A stretch of 64,000 nucleotides of DNA, taken from NCBI GenBank assembly GCA_009869945.1, contig WIXG01000145.1, positions 1-64,000 of the forward strand, written 5' to 3'. Every line of letters starts with the position of its first letter. Position 1 is the stretch's first letter. This DNA is from Mesaphorura yosii. Its lineage: Eukaryota > Arthropoda > Collembola > Poduromorpha > Tullbergiidae. Positions 52,401-64,000 of this stretch are shown in pieces. A program made the translations under genes and the position numbers. The notes under the pieces were generated by a model. That model was not told the origin of the DNA and made no database searches. It saw only the letters and a list, made by a program, of their open reading frames with translations.

Positions 52401-53540
52401 AGTACATATTCAAGAGCAGAATCTGGCTTGAAGTGGAGATAATTAAATGATCCTTCAGATTAGGATGATACAATATTGTTCCCTCCGGTTTGACAGGACT
52501 TTGCCCAGGAATTAAAGGATAATCCGCCCCTACAATGTCAGACACGAGCTTGCGAATTCCACTTGTGGAATTACTTCGTTTTGCCACGTCGGTGGAAACA
52601 GGAGATGGGCCTAGTTTAAGAAAAAGTTCGAAACAAGTGGGTAAAAATTCATTTTTCAAGTTTTTGAACATGTCAAGTCATTCTGATAGGGTTAGCACTT
52701 ACCGGGTGAAGCTCCCTTGCCATTTAAGACAATCCGTGCCGATATGATAAGTTTTTCTTGCTTAACCTTAAGCGGATCCCAATTCTGCACATAGCTGATT
52801 GAGCTTTCCGTCAAGAAGGCCAAGTTCGTACAATACGTGGACGCATGTGGATCGACGTCAAAATTGAAGTGAAAGTATTCTGTCGGAATACTTGCAGAAT
52901 CCATGATGAGGATGTTTTGATATGCAAGCCCCATGATGTCAAGAATAACGAACGTGTTCGAGGAATACAAGAGAAAAATCTTCGACTTCTGAGCCATATC
53001 AAAACCATTCGTCCATTTTACGTCCAGCAATGTCTTGGAATCTGGGTGAGTGAAAGTTGCAACTGACTGACTCTTCTCAACATCCCAAGTAACGAATAAG
53101 CTTGATGTGTCAACGGAAATAAGATCTGGCGGTTGCTTGTCCGGCTTCTCTGGCAGCAATGGCCGGCCAAAGGGATTCCAAAGTACCTGCAATCGAATTT
53201 TCAATTTCATTGAAGTGAGATATTAAGCTTGGACAATGGATATAATAATTTGACAGGTAAGTGTCGAGCTTACATGGGTTACAGAAGATTTATGAACAGA
53301 TGATAAATTAGCAACAGCATTCAGAGTCGTTGTGTCAACGATGACAACATCGGTGCCACATCCTATTGCTGCAAGTCCATTAGGACTCCTGCGAAGAATT
53401 ATTGATATTAGACACCACACCACCAGCCACCCGCTAAAAACACATAATGGAGACTTCGCTTACCAACTTAAAGCTCCTTTATTCCTAATGTTTGGTTGAC
53501 CACTTATGCCGAGAGGCAATTCACCGTCGGCGGTCTTCAT
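49450..53540 (-). CDS. WDR11: WD repeat-containing protein 11
   Basis: WDR11 is a large double beta-propeller protein. With FAM91A1 it forms a complex on TGN/endosomal vesicles that helps golgins capture them, and it is also linked to Hedgehog signalling. Eleven exons are visible: 53540-53464, 53388-53274, 53186-52703, 52610-51542, 51469-51430, 51359-51241, 51172-51051, 50983-50744, 50693-50225, 50149-50034 and 49968-49450, about 1,120 residues against about 1,224 in human. The N-terminus (ALSWSPNGLAAIGCGTDVV) and blades such as DTSSLFVTWDVEKSQSVATF are clear. The C-terminal alpha-helical part has KAVLKIIATNLIACGEIDEG, EGLELLCLL, DWSRAVLLSK and ends DDAKDLKSELEILSS, as in the family. The start MKTADGELPLG is the only in-frame ATG before the first intron. 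Divergence from vertebrate WDR11 is greatest in the middle of the long exon 4. Confidence 0.94.
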
Positions 53541-56500
53541 TATTCAGTTTTCTCGCGATAAGTACACTTTATTAACCGACCAAACTGCCCATACATAAAA
53601 ATAAACTTTTCAGATGTGAAAGTACGTACAAATTAACTTCCGCCCATCCTCGACTCGGTTTTAAATGGCAATTATTTAACCAGAAAAAGTTTACATCTGA
53701 GAATCTCAGATTCACAAATCCATGTGTTGTTGAAAATTCCTGCACATATGATTCGCATTCACATGTCATCAGATGTGATGCGATGGGATTGGGGATTTGC
53801 GAATTTTGAGGTTTTGCTGTTTTGCTCGTACTGCTCCACTTTCAAATCCTTCGTGATAGTGGACATCAGTGTCATGTGCACACTGCGGAGAGGCTTCGGG
53901 GGATCCATCCGTGGGGTGATGCGTTCGTTCTTTGTGCGCAGCTTGGACTGGTACTTTGCCCAATGCAACCATTCGTTTCGACCATCACCTGTGCCTGTGC
54001 CTGCGCTGTAGTGAATAGTCAGTCAGTCGTATGACGACACAAAGCAGAACCTTTTACAAAGACCTCACTTCACTTCTTTAGCTCGACTCGACGTATTCGC
54101 TACTGCTGCATTTGGTCAGAAAATCGTCATATTTTTCGACACCGTCATCAATTCAATTGTTCTTTCGTATTCTATAAAACGAGTTATCATCAATTAAGAT
54201 AATGCATAATATAACCTAGCGTAGTAGGAAAGGTGATAGCGAATAGTGGTCGCAGCCGCGCAGTCATTCATCTTCGCAGTACATCGCTTTCCGTGTGGTG
54301 GTGTGAATTTCTAGTTTATAATTGTACCTCCTTGTCTTCCTGGTTTTAATTTTTGTGCAGTGTCTCTGTATAAATGCTACAATTCAATCCACTAATTAAA
54401 GTATCCTATATGTGATATACCTGCTTCATGTACAGAAAACAGTCACCAGTCATAAATTATTCAGATCAGTGGCATTTTTGACATTACGGATTGTGATTGC
54501 AGGTGAATTGTATTAAGGACAGGACAAAGTACAGCGACAACTAAGCTTTAGTCACTGAAGGACATCCAAAATACACAAATACTGTCTGGAAGTCATTCTT
54601 ACTATGCGCCACGAACTTTAACGATCAGTACAAGAGACTGTTGGGGAGATCTTTTTGGTCTGCCGCGAAAGGCCATCGGACAAGTGACAATCCAGTTCAA
54701 TTCGGATCTAAAGGTATGTGAGGCAAGATTCAGATTTCAGCCGCGCGGATTATCAGTAATCAGTTCAGTGAACGTGAACCTAAATGGAGTTATAAACGCT
54801 GTCCTTATGAAACACGAAGGAATTCGCATTCACCAGCAGGAAGATAAGATCGAAAGCTGCAGTGGCAGTTGTGTTTTTATTTGATGGAATTTTCTGGAAC
54901 GTTTTTTGCTCATTTGCATCTTACACTGACTAACTCACATCACGTGAGTGCGTAGACTGGACAGCAAAGTCTGCTTTGGTTGATTTCTCATACTCTCATT
55001 TAATCAATTTAGTCCGAGAACGTGTAGTCTGCAATTTGCACCAAGATTTAGGAAGCTGCTGCTACATCCTCTAGTGAAAGATACTAGCTGTATCCTCTAG
55101 GGTAAATGACTTTATTGCTTCCTGATTCGCTTCACAGATTGCTGTGAACGTTTTAGACGTTTTTCAAAATCACTTTTGAAAACGCCCAGCGAAGGTGAAT
55201 CATATCGTTACTGTAAAGTGGAAATTCATCATGGCGGATTCACGACTTTCGACTTGATTAAAACAACAATATTCAGCATATTTTGAGGAGTCAACTGCTC
55301 TTGTAGTTTTCTGACACCGACACGCACACGCAGTCCATGCTGAGCGATTGAATTTAGCAGGTCATGTTGATAATGATGTTGAATTGAAAAATTGAATATG
55401 ATCATCATACTGGCCAAGCCACAAGCGATGAAATATGTAATTTTCCATTGGCCGTTCCCGCTTGCCATTTGGCATTTACCAAGTTGTCTATTATTTCATC
55501 ATACTTGATTCGATTCTATTCAATTTATTTATTTCTGCTTTTTTAGTGTGGTAGTGGTACGGCTGAACCTAACACGAGTTCGTCGAATGCTCTTTTCTTG
55601 TGCACTTGTGCTGTTGTGCAAGTCAACTCGGATTGGGAATGATAATAAGGTGCCTATATTTATATCCTCGTACTCCCATTGCGCAAAAGTAAATACGGGC
55701 AATGACTTGACTTGTGGATACTTAAGTTGGCTTTGGTACATGCAAAATTTGCAATTTTGTTTTCAAATTAAGTGCTAGTACAAAGTGTACATGCAAATGA
55801 TTCCCAAAGTCAGTTTAGTAATTGAGGAGGTGCACAGTACAGTTCAACTACTTTACTTCACGGGCTCTATTGCTTTGAAACTGAGAGGCCAGGCTTTGTT
55901 ATTATCAGGATACGAACTTCGTTTTTGCACGCTTAATTCGTTGACCATGAATGGATATACACAATGATTTATGTAACTCAGAAAGGTTACGGTTTAAGTC
56001 AGGTCTTTTTTGTCTGCCTCGTCATTAACTCCTTGACACCTTATTTGGACGGGAAAGATTTTAGGTGCAGCGAATATGTATACAAATTCTGGTAGAACAA
56101 AATCACACTTTTGCTCTTTCTCAATCAAATGGGAGAAGTGCCGATTTAATACAAACGTAATTGGGTGCTTACATGAATGCGTACAGGAATTGAAAATGAA
56201 CATAGACATCATTTTTCAAATTCATGACCGGCGCTGGTGTGATGCTGTAATCCATTTTTTTCCTCAAAATTCTAGAGCTAGGGTATACCATTAATAAGTG
56301 CATTGTCAGATTAATCTTGCGCTAATCCATCACTTACAAGGAAAGGTTATGCTAAAATAGTATGCTGTGTCATATAACGTTAACGTTAAACCAGCTGCTT
56401 TGCACAAGAAACTAGATACATAGTCTAGAGACAGTAAGAGACTCGACACGAGCCGGGCGAGTCGCGAGAGTCCTTGAGACCCATTTGCTTGGAAAAGTTT

Positions 56501-58776
56501 TAATGGGCTTGTGTTTCATGGGCAGGAAAATACACATTAGCTAGACCGAGTGTTCCTACGTGTACGTCTACTAATAAACGTGCCTCACGAGTCACAACGA
56601 CAACAAGGTCGGAATCGGAAGACTAGAGTCGACTAGAACCTAGAACACAAACGAAACGCGAAAGGCTGTAATGTTTGGCTGGTTTAGGCTTGTTATGTAG
56701 TGTAGTGGCCGTCGCGGTCATGTCAGGGCTCTTGACTAGTGGTCTTAGTTCTAGTCATATTTGTTGGCAGTCTTGTCAATATACCTATGAAGAAGTTGGC
56801 ATCACCAAACGCACACGTGCAGGTGCACTCTACACGCGCCGCGTCTGACATTCGTGATGTCAGATGTATAGTCATATATGCAATCGTAATCCGATTTAAT
56901 TACTATCACTTGGCAATCATCTAATAAATTCTATTTGTCGATTTCCACATAAATCCACTAAGATCACATCACATCTGTATTTCATGCCTAATTAGTTGAG
57001 ACACTTTCATCGTGACCGGCAATATTATATGGACTGCCAACTGCGGACATTAAGATGTGGGATGACAACTACAACTAACAACCATTATCAGTAGCAAAAG
57101 CACGGCACAATACTGAGCTGCGCTTGAGGTGGCCGAATGACGTCTTATGTTGAAATAGGTAGGATTGACATTTTATCGCATTTGCCATTACCATTTCTTT
57201 ACTCTTTGCTGTTTGTGGTGTTATATGCCAAAAAGTTGGAAAGTTGGCAGTGCTTTATGTATGCACATTAATATTTTGACGCAAGTAATAAAGCTGAAAC
57301 ATGGGGCTTAGGACTTTACATTTTTTCTGCGATTTAAGAAACACTGGGGACTAAAACGACTTTCTAATACAATTTATTATTGTGCCATTATGCAAAACGC
57401 ACTTAAGTTCACCTTAATATTCGTAGTACCAGCGTGGCTTAACTTGGCTATTGTTGTCATCCTTTTCAAAACTCTCGTGATTCGTGAAATATTCAAATTG
57501 ACAATCTGCTTAGCAGTTACTGCATTTTCTTCTTATGCTAGGCGATGCTTTGTATTACCTCATCCACGTTATTATTTCATGGCTACCGCAATTTTAAGCT
57601 ATTTGCATGTCCGCGTACGCAATGCATCGATCGTGAAATTTCTTCGGACATAGCTTCGTAAAGGCAAGAGAATAATTTGTAGTGTCCGTGTAACAATTCC
57701 CAAAAGCTGTGCTGCTTTAAGGCAAAGTAAACAAGAGTCGTAGAGTCGCCAGCCCCCAATTACTCGGTTTGCGGAATTTGCTTGCTTGTTCGTGGTCTAG
57801 TCTAAACCTAAACTAGGAATTTGCACTTTGCGTGCACGTATACTTGGCACTTGGTGTTGTCATCAGGTATCGTGGTTACTGGAGCGAAAACGAAACTTTG
57901 AGGCATTGATTTTGTGGCATGTCGGATACATTGTCATTGTGTTCGCAAGTCCAGGTTTGGTTCTTCCGTATCAAATTACAAATGATAACCGAAAGCGATA
58001 CCTAACCAAAAGTGTCGGGTTTCTGGTTTCTGTCATCCATAATAACGAGACAATATTTTGATTCGGATTACTGCCGAGACGGAAAGCTACAATTTCTGCC
58101 ATAAAAGTATAACGTACAATTTTTTATTGAAATGACAAATAGTTTCGTAGCTTCTCTTCGCATGTCGTGTGCTTTCAGTGAGTCGGCCTATATTTCCTCC
58201 TCAGTATCGGAGAAGTCAAGCTTTTTATGTTACAATCTTGTGAATTGTACCAGGACTCACGTGTCATACATACAAGCTCTTGTAAAATTCAACACAAAGT
58301 CTCAACGTGAAATCTAGTACAAAGTTAACGGGAGCGGAAAGTAAATATTATTTAAGACCATCATAATCATAGCACGAAGGACAACAATCTCACCGTTCAA
58401 GCACAAGTCGCAAGCCTTTTGGCATGCGCTCAAAGTTTATCTCGTATGTTGTTGTTACGAGAGGAATGAGATTGACAAAATAAACAGAATCGTGGGAGCA
58501 GTAGTTGAGTTTTTGTTAACATTACAATTAGGCATGTGATTATGTGAAATGTACGGCAAATTGGCGAGTTTACAAGAAATATTTTAGTAACTGCTGCGTA
58601 GCCTGGCTTTAATATTGCATTAAAAATAGAAGGGGTACTCAGACTTCAGCTTGGCAGTTGAGCAGTTCTGCCAAGTTAGTAGGGACACTAATGTTAAACT
58701 GCCGAAGTATTCAAGTGCCCAAGTACCAACCCGAAACCTGAGTACCCGTAGAGTGATTTCTTTATCAATTCACAGA
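53541..58776. other. Intergenic region between divergent WDR11 and HECTD1
   Basis: 5.2 kb without a recognised gene. It must hold both promoters and probably 5' untranslated exons: for example, a good donor (AAAG|GTATGTG) lies at about 54713-54714. An in-frame ATG for HECTD1 also exists at 58651, but the family start is the one at 58777. Other open frames are short and show no motif. Confidence 0.45.
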
Positions 58777-61700
58777 ATGGCTGACGTCGTGGACCCTGAA
58801 ACGTTACTAGAATGGCTCAGCATTGGTCAAGGCGAGGAGAGGGACATGCAACTTATTGCACTAGAACAACTTTGTATGTTACTGTTGATGTCCGACAATG
58901 TGGATCGGTGCTTTGAATGGTAAATATCAAGTTTTTCAAAATCGAAACGTTCTTCTGGTAAATAAAATTTTTATTTTGTGAATAGTTGTCCGCCAAGAGC
59001 TTTTCTACCGGCGTTGTGCCGAATATTCTTGGACGATACGGCTACTGAGTCTGTTTTGGAAGTAACTGCTCGAGCTTTAACTTACTACCTTGATGTATCG
59101 GCTGAATGCACTCGAAGAATCGTGTCTGTTGATGGAGCCGTCAAGGCTATTTGCAACAGACTGAACGTTGGCGAAATTGGGTCTAGAACATCCAAAGATC
59201 TTGCGGAGCAGTGCACTAAGGTATGTGAGATTTGGCCAGTTGATCTAAATGCAAACGTACGTTCGCCTGGGCCCTTTGCCTTATCTAATCGGTTTAACTG
59301 CCTTCTTGTAGGTTCTCGAGTTGATCTGCAGCCGTGAAGCTGGAGCAGTTTTTGAGGCAGGCGGTTTGAGCAGCGTTTTAACATTCATCCGTGAGAATGG
59401 GAACATTGTTCACAAAGACACTCTTCATTCATCAATGGCAGTCGTGTCACGACTTTGTTCGAAAATGGAGCCGCAGGATCCAACTCTCCCATGCTGTATT
59501 GAAAGTTTGTCAACGCTGTTGCGTCATGAGGATACGCATGTAAGAAATCTACAGCAAATGCTGTATTGCAGTAATACAGTACAGCAAACGGTTGATGTTA
59601 CTGGTTGAGAATCAACTTGTCCTCATGTTTATAGGTTGCCGACGGAGCTCTCAGATGTTTTGCTTCCCTTTCGGATCGATTCACCAGGCGTGGAGTTGAT
59701 CCTGCACCACTCGCGGAGCACGGGCTTGTAAAAGACCTTCTTGCCCGCATGTCCAACTCACTTGGAAACTCGCTCAATAGTTCTATCACTGGTACACCAG
59801 CGTCATCATCAGTTGGCTCGAGTGGAATTTCTGCAAATAATACTCCCTCTGAAGGAAAGAATACAGCCAGTGTGTCCACTATTATTAGCTTGCTGTCCAC
59901 TCTTTGCCGTGGATCACCATCAATTACCAAAGTGAGTTGTGTCTAATGTTGTCGTATTTGCTACAATGTAGAAGATGCTCACGTGGATCTTTTTCGTAGG
60001 AACTTCTTCGATCTGAGCTGCCTGAAGCCTTGGAAAAAACCCTGAAAGGAGATGAGAGGTACTTTCAAATTGGAATGCTGACAATGTTTGTAAGTTATTT
60101 AATAAAACATTTCATCTGAAATCTTTTTATAGATGTATCCTGGATACAATGCGCCTGGTGGATTTGCTTTTGGTACTCTTGTTCGAGGGGAGAAAGGCCC
60201 TTCCAAAACCTGGAAATGTATCTAGTACAAGAATCGCGAGTTTGAGAAGACAAGACGCAACTGGGGAAAAAACTCATCGACAGCTGATTGATTGTATTCG
60301 AAGTAAAGACACGGATGCCCTGGTTGAGGCAATTGAGAATGGAGGTGTGGAAGTCAACTTCATGGACGACGTCGGACAAACTCTTTTGAATTGGGCATCT
60401 GCTTTCGGAACTCAAGAAATGGTTGAATACCTCTGCGACAAAGGTGCAGACGTGAACAAGGGCCAACGATCTTCATCTCTGCATTATGCAGCCTGCTTCG
60501 GCAGACCGGCAATTGCTAAGGTTCTCTTGAGGCATGGAGCCAATCCTGATTTGAGAGACGAAGACGGTAAAATGCCATTAGACAAAGCACGGGAACGAAA
60601 TGATGAAGGACATCGAGAAGTTGCTGGACTTCTGCAATCACCGGGTAATAATTAGTTTATATCAATAACATGAAATGTTAAAATAAATGAAACTTAATGG
60701 CCTGCATGTTGAATTTTTAGGTGAATGGGTGGTTCCAGCTGAAGCAGCCCGTGAAAGAGAAAGAAGAAAATCTGAAACGTCTGATGAAGTGGTTACGGAC
60801 ACGAAAGGTGATCCGGACATGGCAGCTCTTTACCTCCAACGACTACTGCCACTTTTCTGCTCCACATATCATTCTACCATGGTCCTGAGCGTTCGGTGAG
60901 TACATTAACCCCTTCTTTATAATCATTAATAGGAGCAATTAATTCATTTGAATCATTTCGCAGACGTGCGAGTTTGAACTTAATCAAAAAGATGGTGCAT
61001 TACATTCCGTCATCGCTCTTGAACGAAATTTGCAGCCCGGACAGAAATACTTACTCACTTGGAACTGTGCTTGTCGAAGTGATAGCTGCTGTTTTAGACA
61101 GCGAAGAAGACGATGATGGGCACCTCCTGATCCTCAACATGATCAAAGATCTGATGGTCAAGGCGCAAGCAATATTCGTTGAACACTTTGCTCGCGTTGG
61201 GATATTTGTGAAAGTCTTAGCTTTGTGTCCAACCGAAGCGGAAGTCAAGAAAGACGAGATTCCCGATCGTTTGGAATTGGAAGTAATTGACGATGCTAAG
61301 GAAATTCTACCTGGAAAGCCCTACCACTGGAGGGACTGGTGCCTATGCCGCGGTAGAGACTGCCTTTATGTATGGAATGAGTCTGCTGCATTAGAGCTTT
61401 CCAATGGTAGCAACGGCTGGTAAGTTTTATTAATAATATGCCAATAGTTAATGTAAGAGCGCTGACAAACGTAAAATTAAAGCAAATGATATGACAAATG
61501 ACAAATGATAGATAGGTTTGAGAAGTTAAGGCGAAGTTTTATTTAGTGAAGAATTTGTCCAAAGTGATTTGCTTGCTATTACCTGGAGTATTTGCTGCGT
61601 CGTTGTCTTCATCAGATTTCAGTATTTTTACAATCTTCGGTTTTTGAGTCAAGTGAAGGCATGGGTAAAAGGATAATTCTCCTCTATTATGAGATAAGGT

Positions 61701-64000
61701 GCAACCAAGAACACAAAATAACGGCAGACCTCGTTGGGCAGCTGACTTTGCGGCTGAGAATTCTTCAATTTTGTCATTAACAAATGAAAATGAAATACCA
61801 TTGCTGCGGTAGATTCCTGAGTATGCCAAGAACAACTGTAAATATAATACAAGATTCCACAGTCCCATAATTTTTAAGCTCTTTAAGTCATAATTTTTAA
61901 GTTCTTACCTGATACCAGCACTCGGTCAGCTCTTGTTTAGCTTTATCGTCGCCACAATGAATGTCATGAACAATAATTGAGAATGAGAATGTGAAAATTG
62001 AGAATTGGAAACAAAGCGAAAGTGAGTGCGCCGAAGGAATTCGAATTTGAACGCCGGTTTCTTTTTACAGGTTCCGATTTGTACTCGATGGAAAATTAGC
62101 AACAATGTATTCATCTGGGTCAGCAGACACTTGTTCGCTTGGTAAGTAGAAAACTCGAAGGGGACAGAAAGGGGAATGGACAAAAGACTGAATAGCTGAG
62201 TTGCGTTATTAACGACCATGTCTTCCATGTATTTAGGTTCAACTGATACAACCGAAAGTAGAAGTGAATTTATTGAGAAGCTTCAAAGAGCCAAAGCGGG
62301 CATTAAACAAGGAGTACAAAGCCAATCAATTCTCAGTGCTGTGGGTCCGACTGAAATAAAGGTCGGGAATTGGAATCTAACCTGCAAGAAAGAGGGTGAA
62401 TTGAACGTTCAAAACGTAGACGGACAACAACAGTCAACTATTTTGAAAGATGATTTGGCCGGATTTCTCTTCGAGTCTAATCGAGGAACACGCCATTCTT
62501 TTACGGCTGAAACCACTCTTGGCCCTGACTTCTCAGTTGTTTGGGTTGGACGCAAAGGAAAACGCCAGCGATCTAAACACGAAGCTCTCCGACAGAAGAT
62601 TAGATCAACTGCACTGGAGATTTATGAGACGCATTTTCAGACTGCACAATCTCAGCCAAGAGGCGTGGTGGCAAAACTTGGAACAATTGTGGCTCAGATT
62701 GAGCGTGCTTGCCAAAAACAAATGGGTTGCCGAAATGATGCTCTCTCCTGGCAGCAGGTGCTGAGAACAGCTCTCGAGGAATTAACCACACTTCTCAAGG
62801 ACGACACTTTGGTCTCAGCATACGAACTTCACAGTTCGGGTCTTGTCCAAGCCCTAATCAGATTGTTCTCAACCGAATACGACAGAGATACTGAGTTTGG
62901 ATTTGTGAAGTCCAGCCGCAGACGCCATGTCGCTATGCTTCAACAAAGAATGGAAGTTGTGAAGTCATGTTTGAAAGAAAGAGTGATCGACAATTGTATC
63001 GTGAACCCTGCCATGTCTTTAGTGAAGAAAATTGTCTCGGTACTGGAAACCATTGAGAAGTTGCCAGTTTTGTTGTACGAATCCTCTGGTGCCAATTACG
63101 GACTGCAAGTCCTAACACGAAGGCTTCGCTTCCGCCTGGAGAAAGCTTCCATGGAAGGCTCTCTGATCGATCGATCTGGAAGGGCTTTGAAAATGGAACC
63201 TTTGACGACGGTGAAACAACTTGAAAATTATTTGCTGAAGATGGTGGCAAAGCAATGGTAAGCTAAGATAGGCCAGGACCAAAGGTGCTGAACTTGGTTG
63301 AATAATTTACTCTATTACTCTTCTTACTTCGCAGGTATGATTATGATAGATCGACCTTCGTGTATTTCCGCAAGCTAAAGGATGGGCCACCGATCACTTT
63401 TAAGCATCAGGAGGACTTTGACGAGAATGGGCTACTTTATTGGATTGGTACAAATGCAAAGTAAGAATGGGTCCTACCAATTTCAATTGATGAGTGAGTC
63501 AGCGGTTAACTAAACTCTATTCTCATATAGAACTGCCAGTGAATGGGTCAACCCCGCGCAGTATGGCTTGGTGATCGTAACTTCCTCCGAAGGTCGCAGT
63601 TTGCCCTACGGAGTTCTAGAAGATGTCCTTAGCCGGGACTCAGCTGCGCTGAATTGCCACACGAATGATGACAAGAAGGCTTGGTTTGCGATTGACTTGG
63701 GTGTTTGTATTATTCCATCTTGCTACACTCTCCGACACGCCCGAGGGTACGGCCGTTCAGCTTTAAGGTAATCTTGAAGTGGTTAAGTGGTCTCGAGCTT
63801 ATTCTGCACTCCAATGAGCATCGCTTGATTATTTAAACGATGTTTGCATTTTTAGAAACTGGATATTCCAAGCTTCAAAAGATGGAACGACTTGGGTTGA
63901 CTTACTACATCATATAGAAGATTGCGGATTGAACGAACCTGGAAGCACAAATACCTGGAAAATAGAAGTTTCTCCGGATGAAACTCAAGGATGGAGACAT
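58777..64000 (+). CDS. HECTD1: E3 ubiquitin-protein ligase HECTD1, 5' part
   Basis: HECTD1 is a very large HECT-type ubiquitin ligase with roles in cell migration and embryonic development. Exons here are 58777-58919, 58986-59220, 59312-59539, 59635-59931, 60000-60058, 60133-60654, 60721-60896, 60964-61419, 62071-62141, 62237-63257, 63334-63460, 63531-63768 and 63856 to the window end. The N-terminal armadillo-like region starts [19 protein letters not shown], with [20 protein letters not shown] and [17 protein letters not shown]. Ankyrin repeats (about residues 390-490) include [20 protein letters not shown] and [11 protein letters not shown]. Then come [19 protein letters not shown] and the start of the SUN/F5-8C-like domain ([28 protein letters not shown]). 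The MIB and catalytic HECT domains lie beyond the window. The first exon's in-frame extension to 58651 is not conserved. The intron 61420-62070 is the longest and contains antisense coding-like sequence. Confidence 0.97.
61539..61973 (-). CDS. Antisense gene fragment inside a HECTD1 intron, PIP-box-like C-terminus
   Basis: On the minus strand a frame reading [20 protein letters not shown] runs to a strong donor (CAG|GTAAGA, low edge 61909). After a 73-bp intron ending TTTACAG it continues from 61835 with [36 protein letters not shown] and a tail ending [10 protein letters not shown], then TAA at 61541-61539. The tail fits the PCNA-interacting (PIP) box pattern Q-x-x-hydrophobic-x-x-F-F at the very C-terminus. 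The preceding acidic/Ser/Asn linker is typical of such tails. I do not recognise the protein. No ATG is seen before the HECTD1 exon at 62071, so upstream exons are missing or the copy is a fragment. The upstream edge given (61973) is approximate. Confidence 0.45.

Noticed and set aside
58651-58776. Upstream in-frame ATG of HECTD1
   Set aside because: The extension is not like the family N-terminus. The ATG at 58777 gives the conserved MADV start.

Overview
The window looks like nuclear DNA of an arthropod. Coding regions are broken by short GT-AG introns (mostly about 50-150 bp), the proteins match animal orthologues along their length, and the left edge carries AACCT/TTAGG repeats, the arthropod telomere unit. 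The species cannot be read from the sequence; a springtail or small crustacean would fit, but that is only an impression.

The two halves differ sharply. From 1 to about 32.2 kb there is no gene I can name with confidence. This half holds a palindromic foldback repeat with telomere-type units (1-278), two perfect short hairpins (7491-7536 and 24532-24569), a decayed enoyl-CoA delta isomerase gene (8181-9115), small microsatellites, and a few short protein-like reading frames of uncertain status (18.1-19.4 kb and 26.7-27.2 kb).

From 32.2 kb to the end there are five conserved genes. In order they are RALGAPB (minus, 32359-39209, 23 exons), UBR7 (minus, 39702-41590, 7 exons), KIF16B/Klp98A (plus, 43064-48937, 23 exons), WDR11 (minus, 49450-53540, 11 exons) and the 5' part of HECTD1 (plus, from 58777 and running off the window). 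UBR7 and KIF16B are head to head 1.47 kb apart. KIF16B and WDR11 are tail to tail, with poly(A) hexamers on opposite strands 11 bp apart. WDR11 and HECTD1 are head to head across 5.2 kb without a recognised gene.

These are housekeeping genes of vesicle traffic and ubiquitin signalling: a Ral GTPase regulator, an endosomal kinesin, a Golgi/endosome tether and two ubiquitin ligases. Nothing shows they work as a unit, and their adjacency may be chance. The most unusual items are the telomere-repeat foldback element, an unidentified antisense gene fragment with a PCNA-binding-like C-terminus inside a HECTD1 intron, and the close convergent 3' ends of KIF16B and WDR11. I did not find a convincing new multi-gene system.
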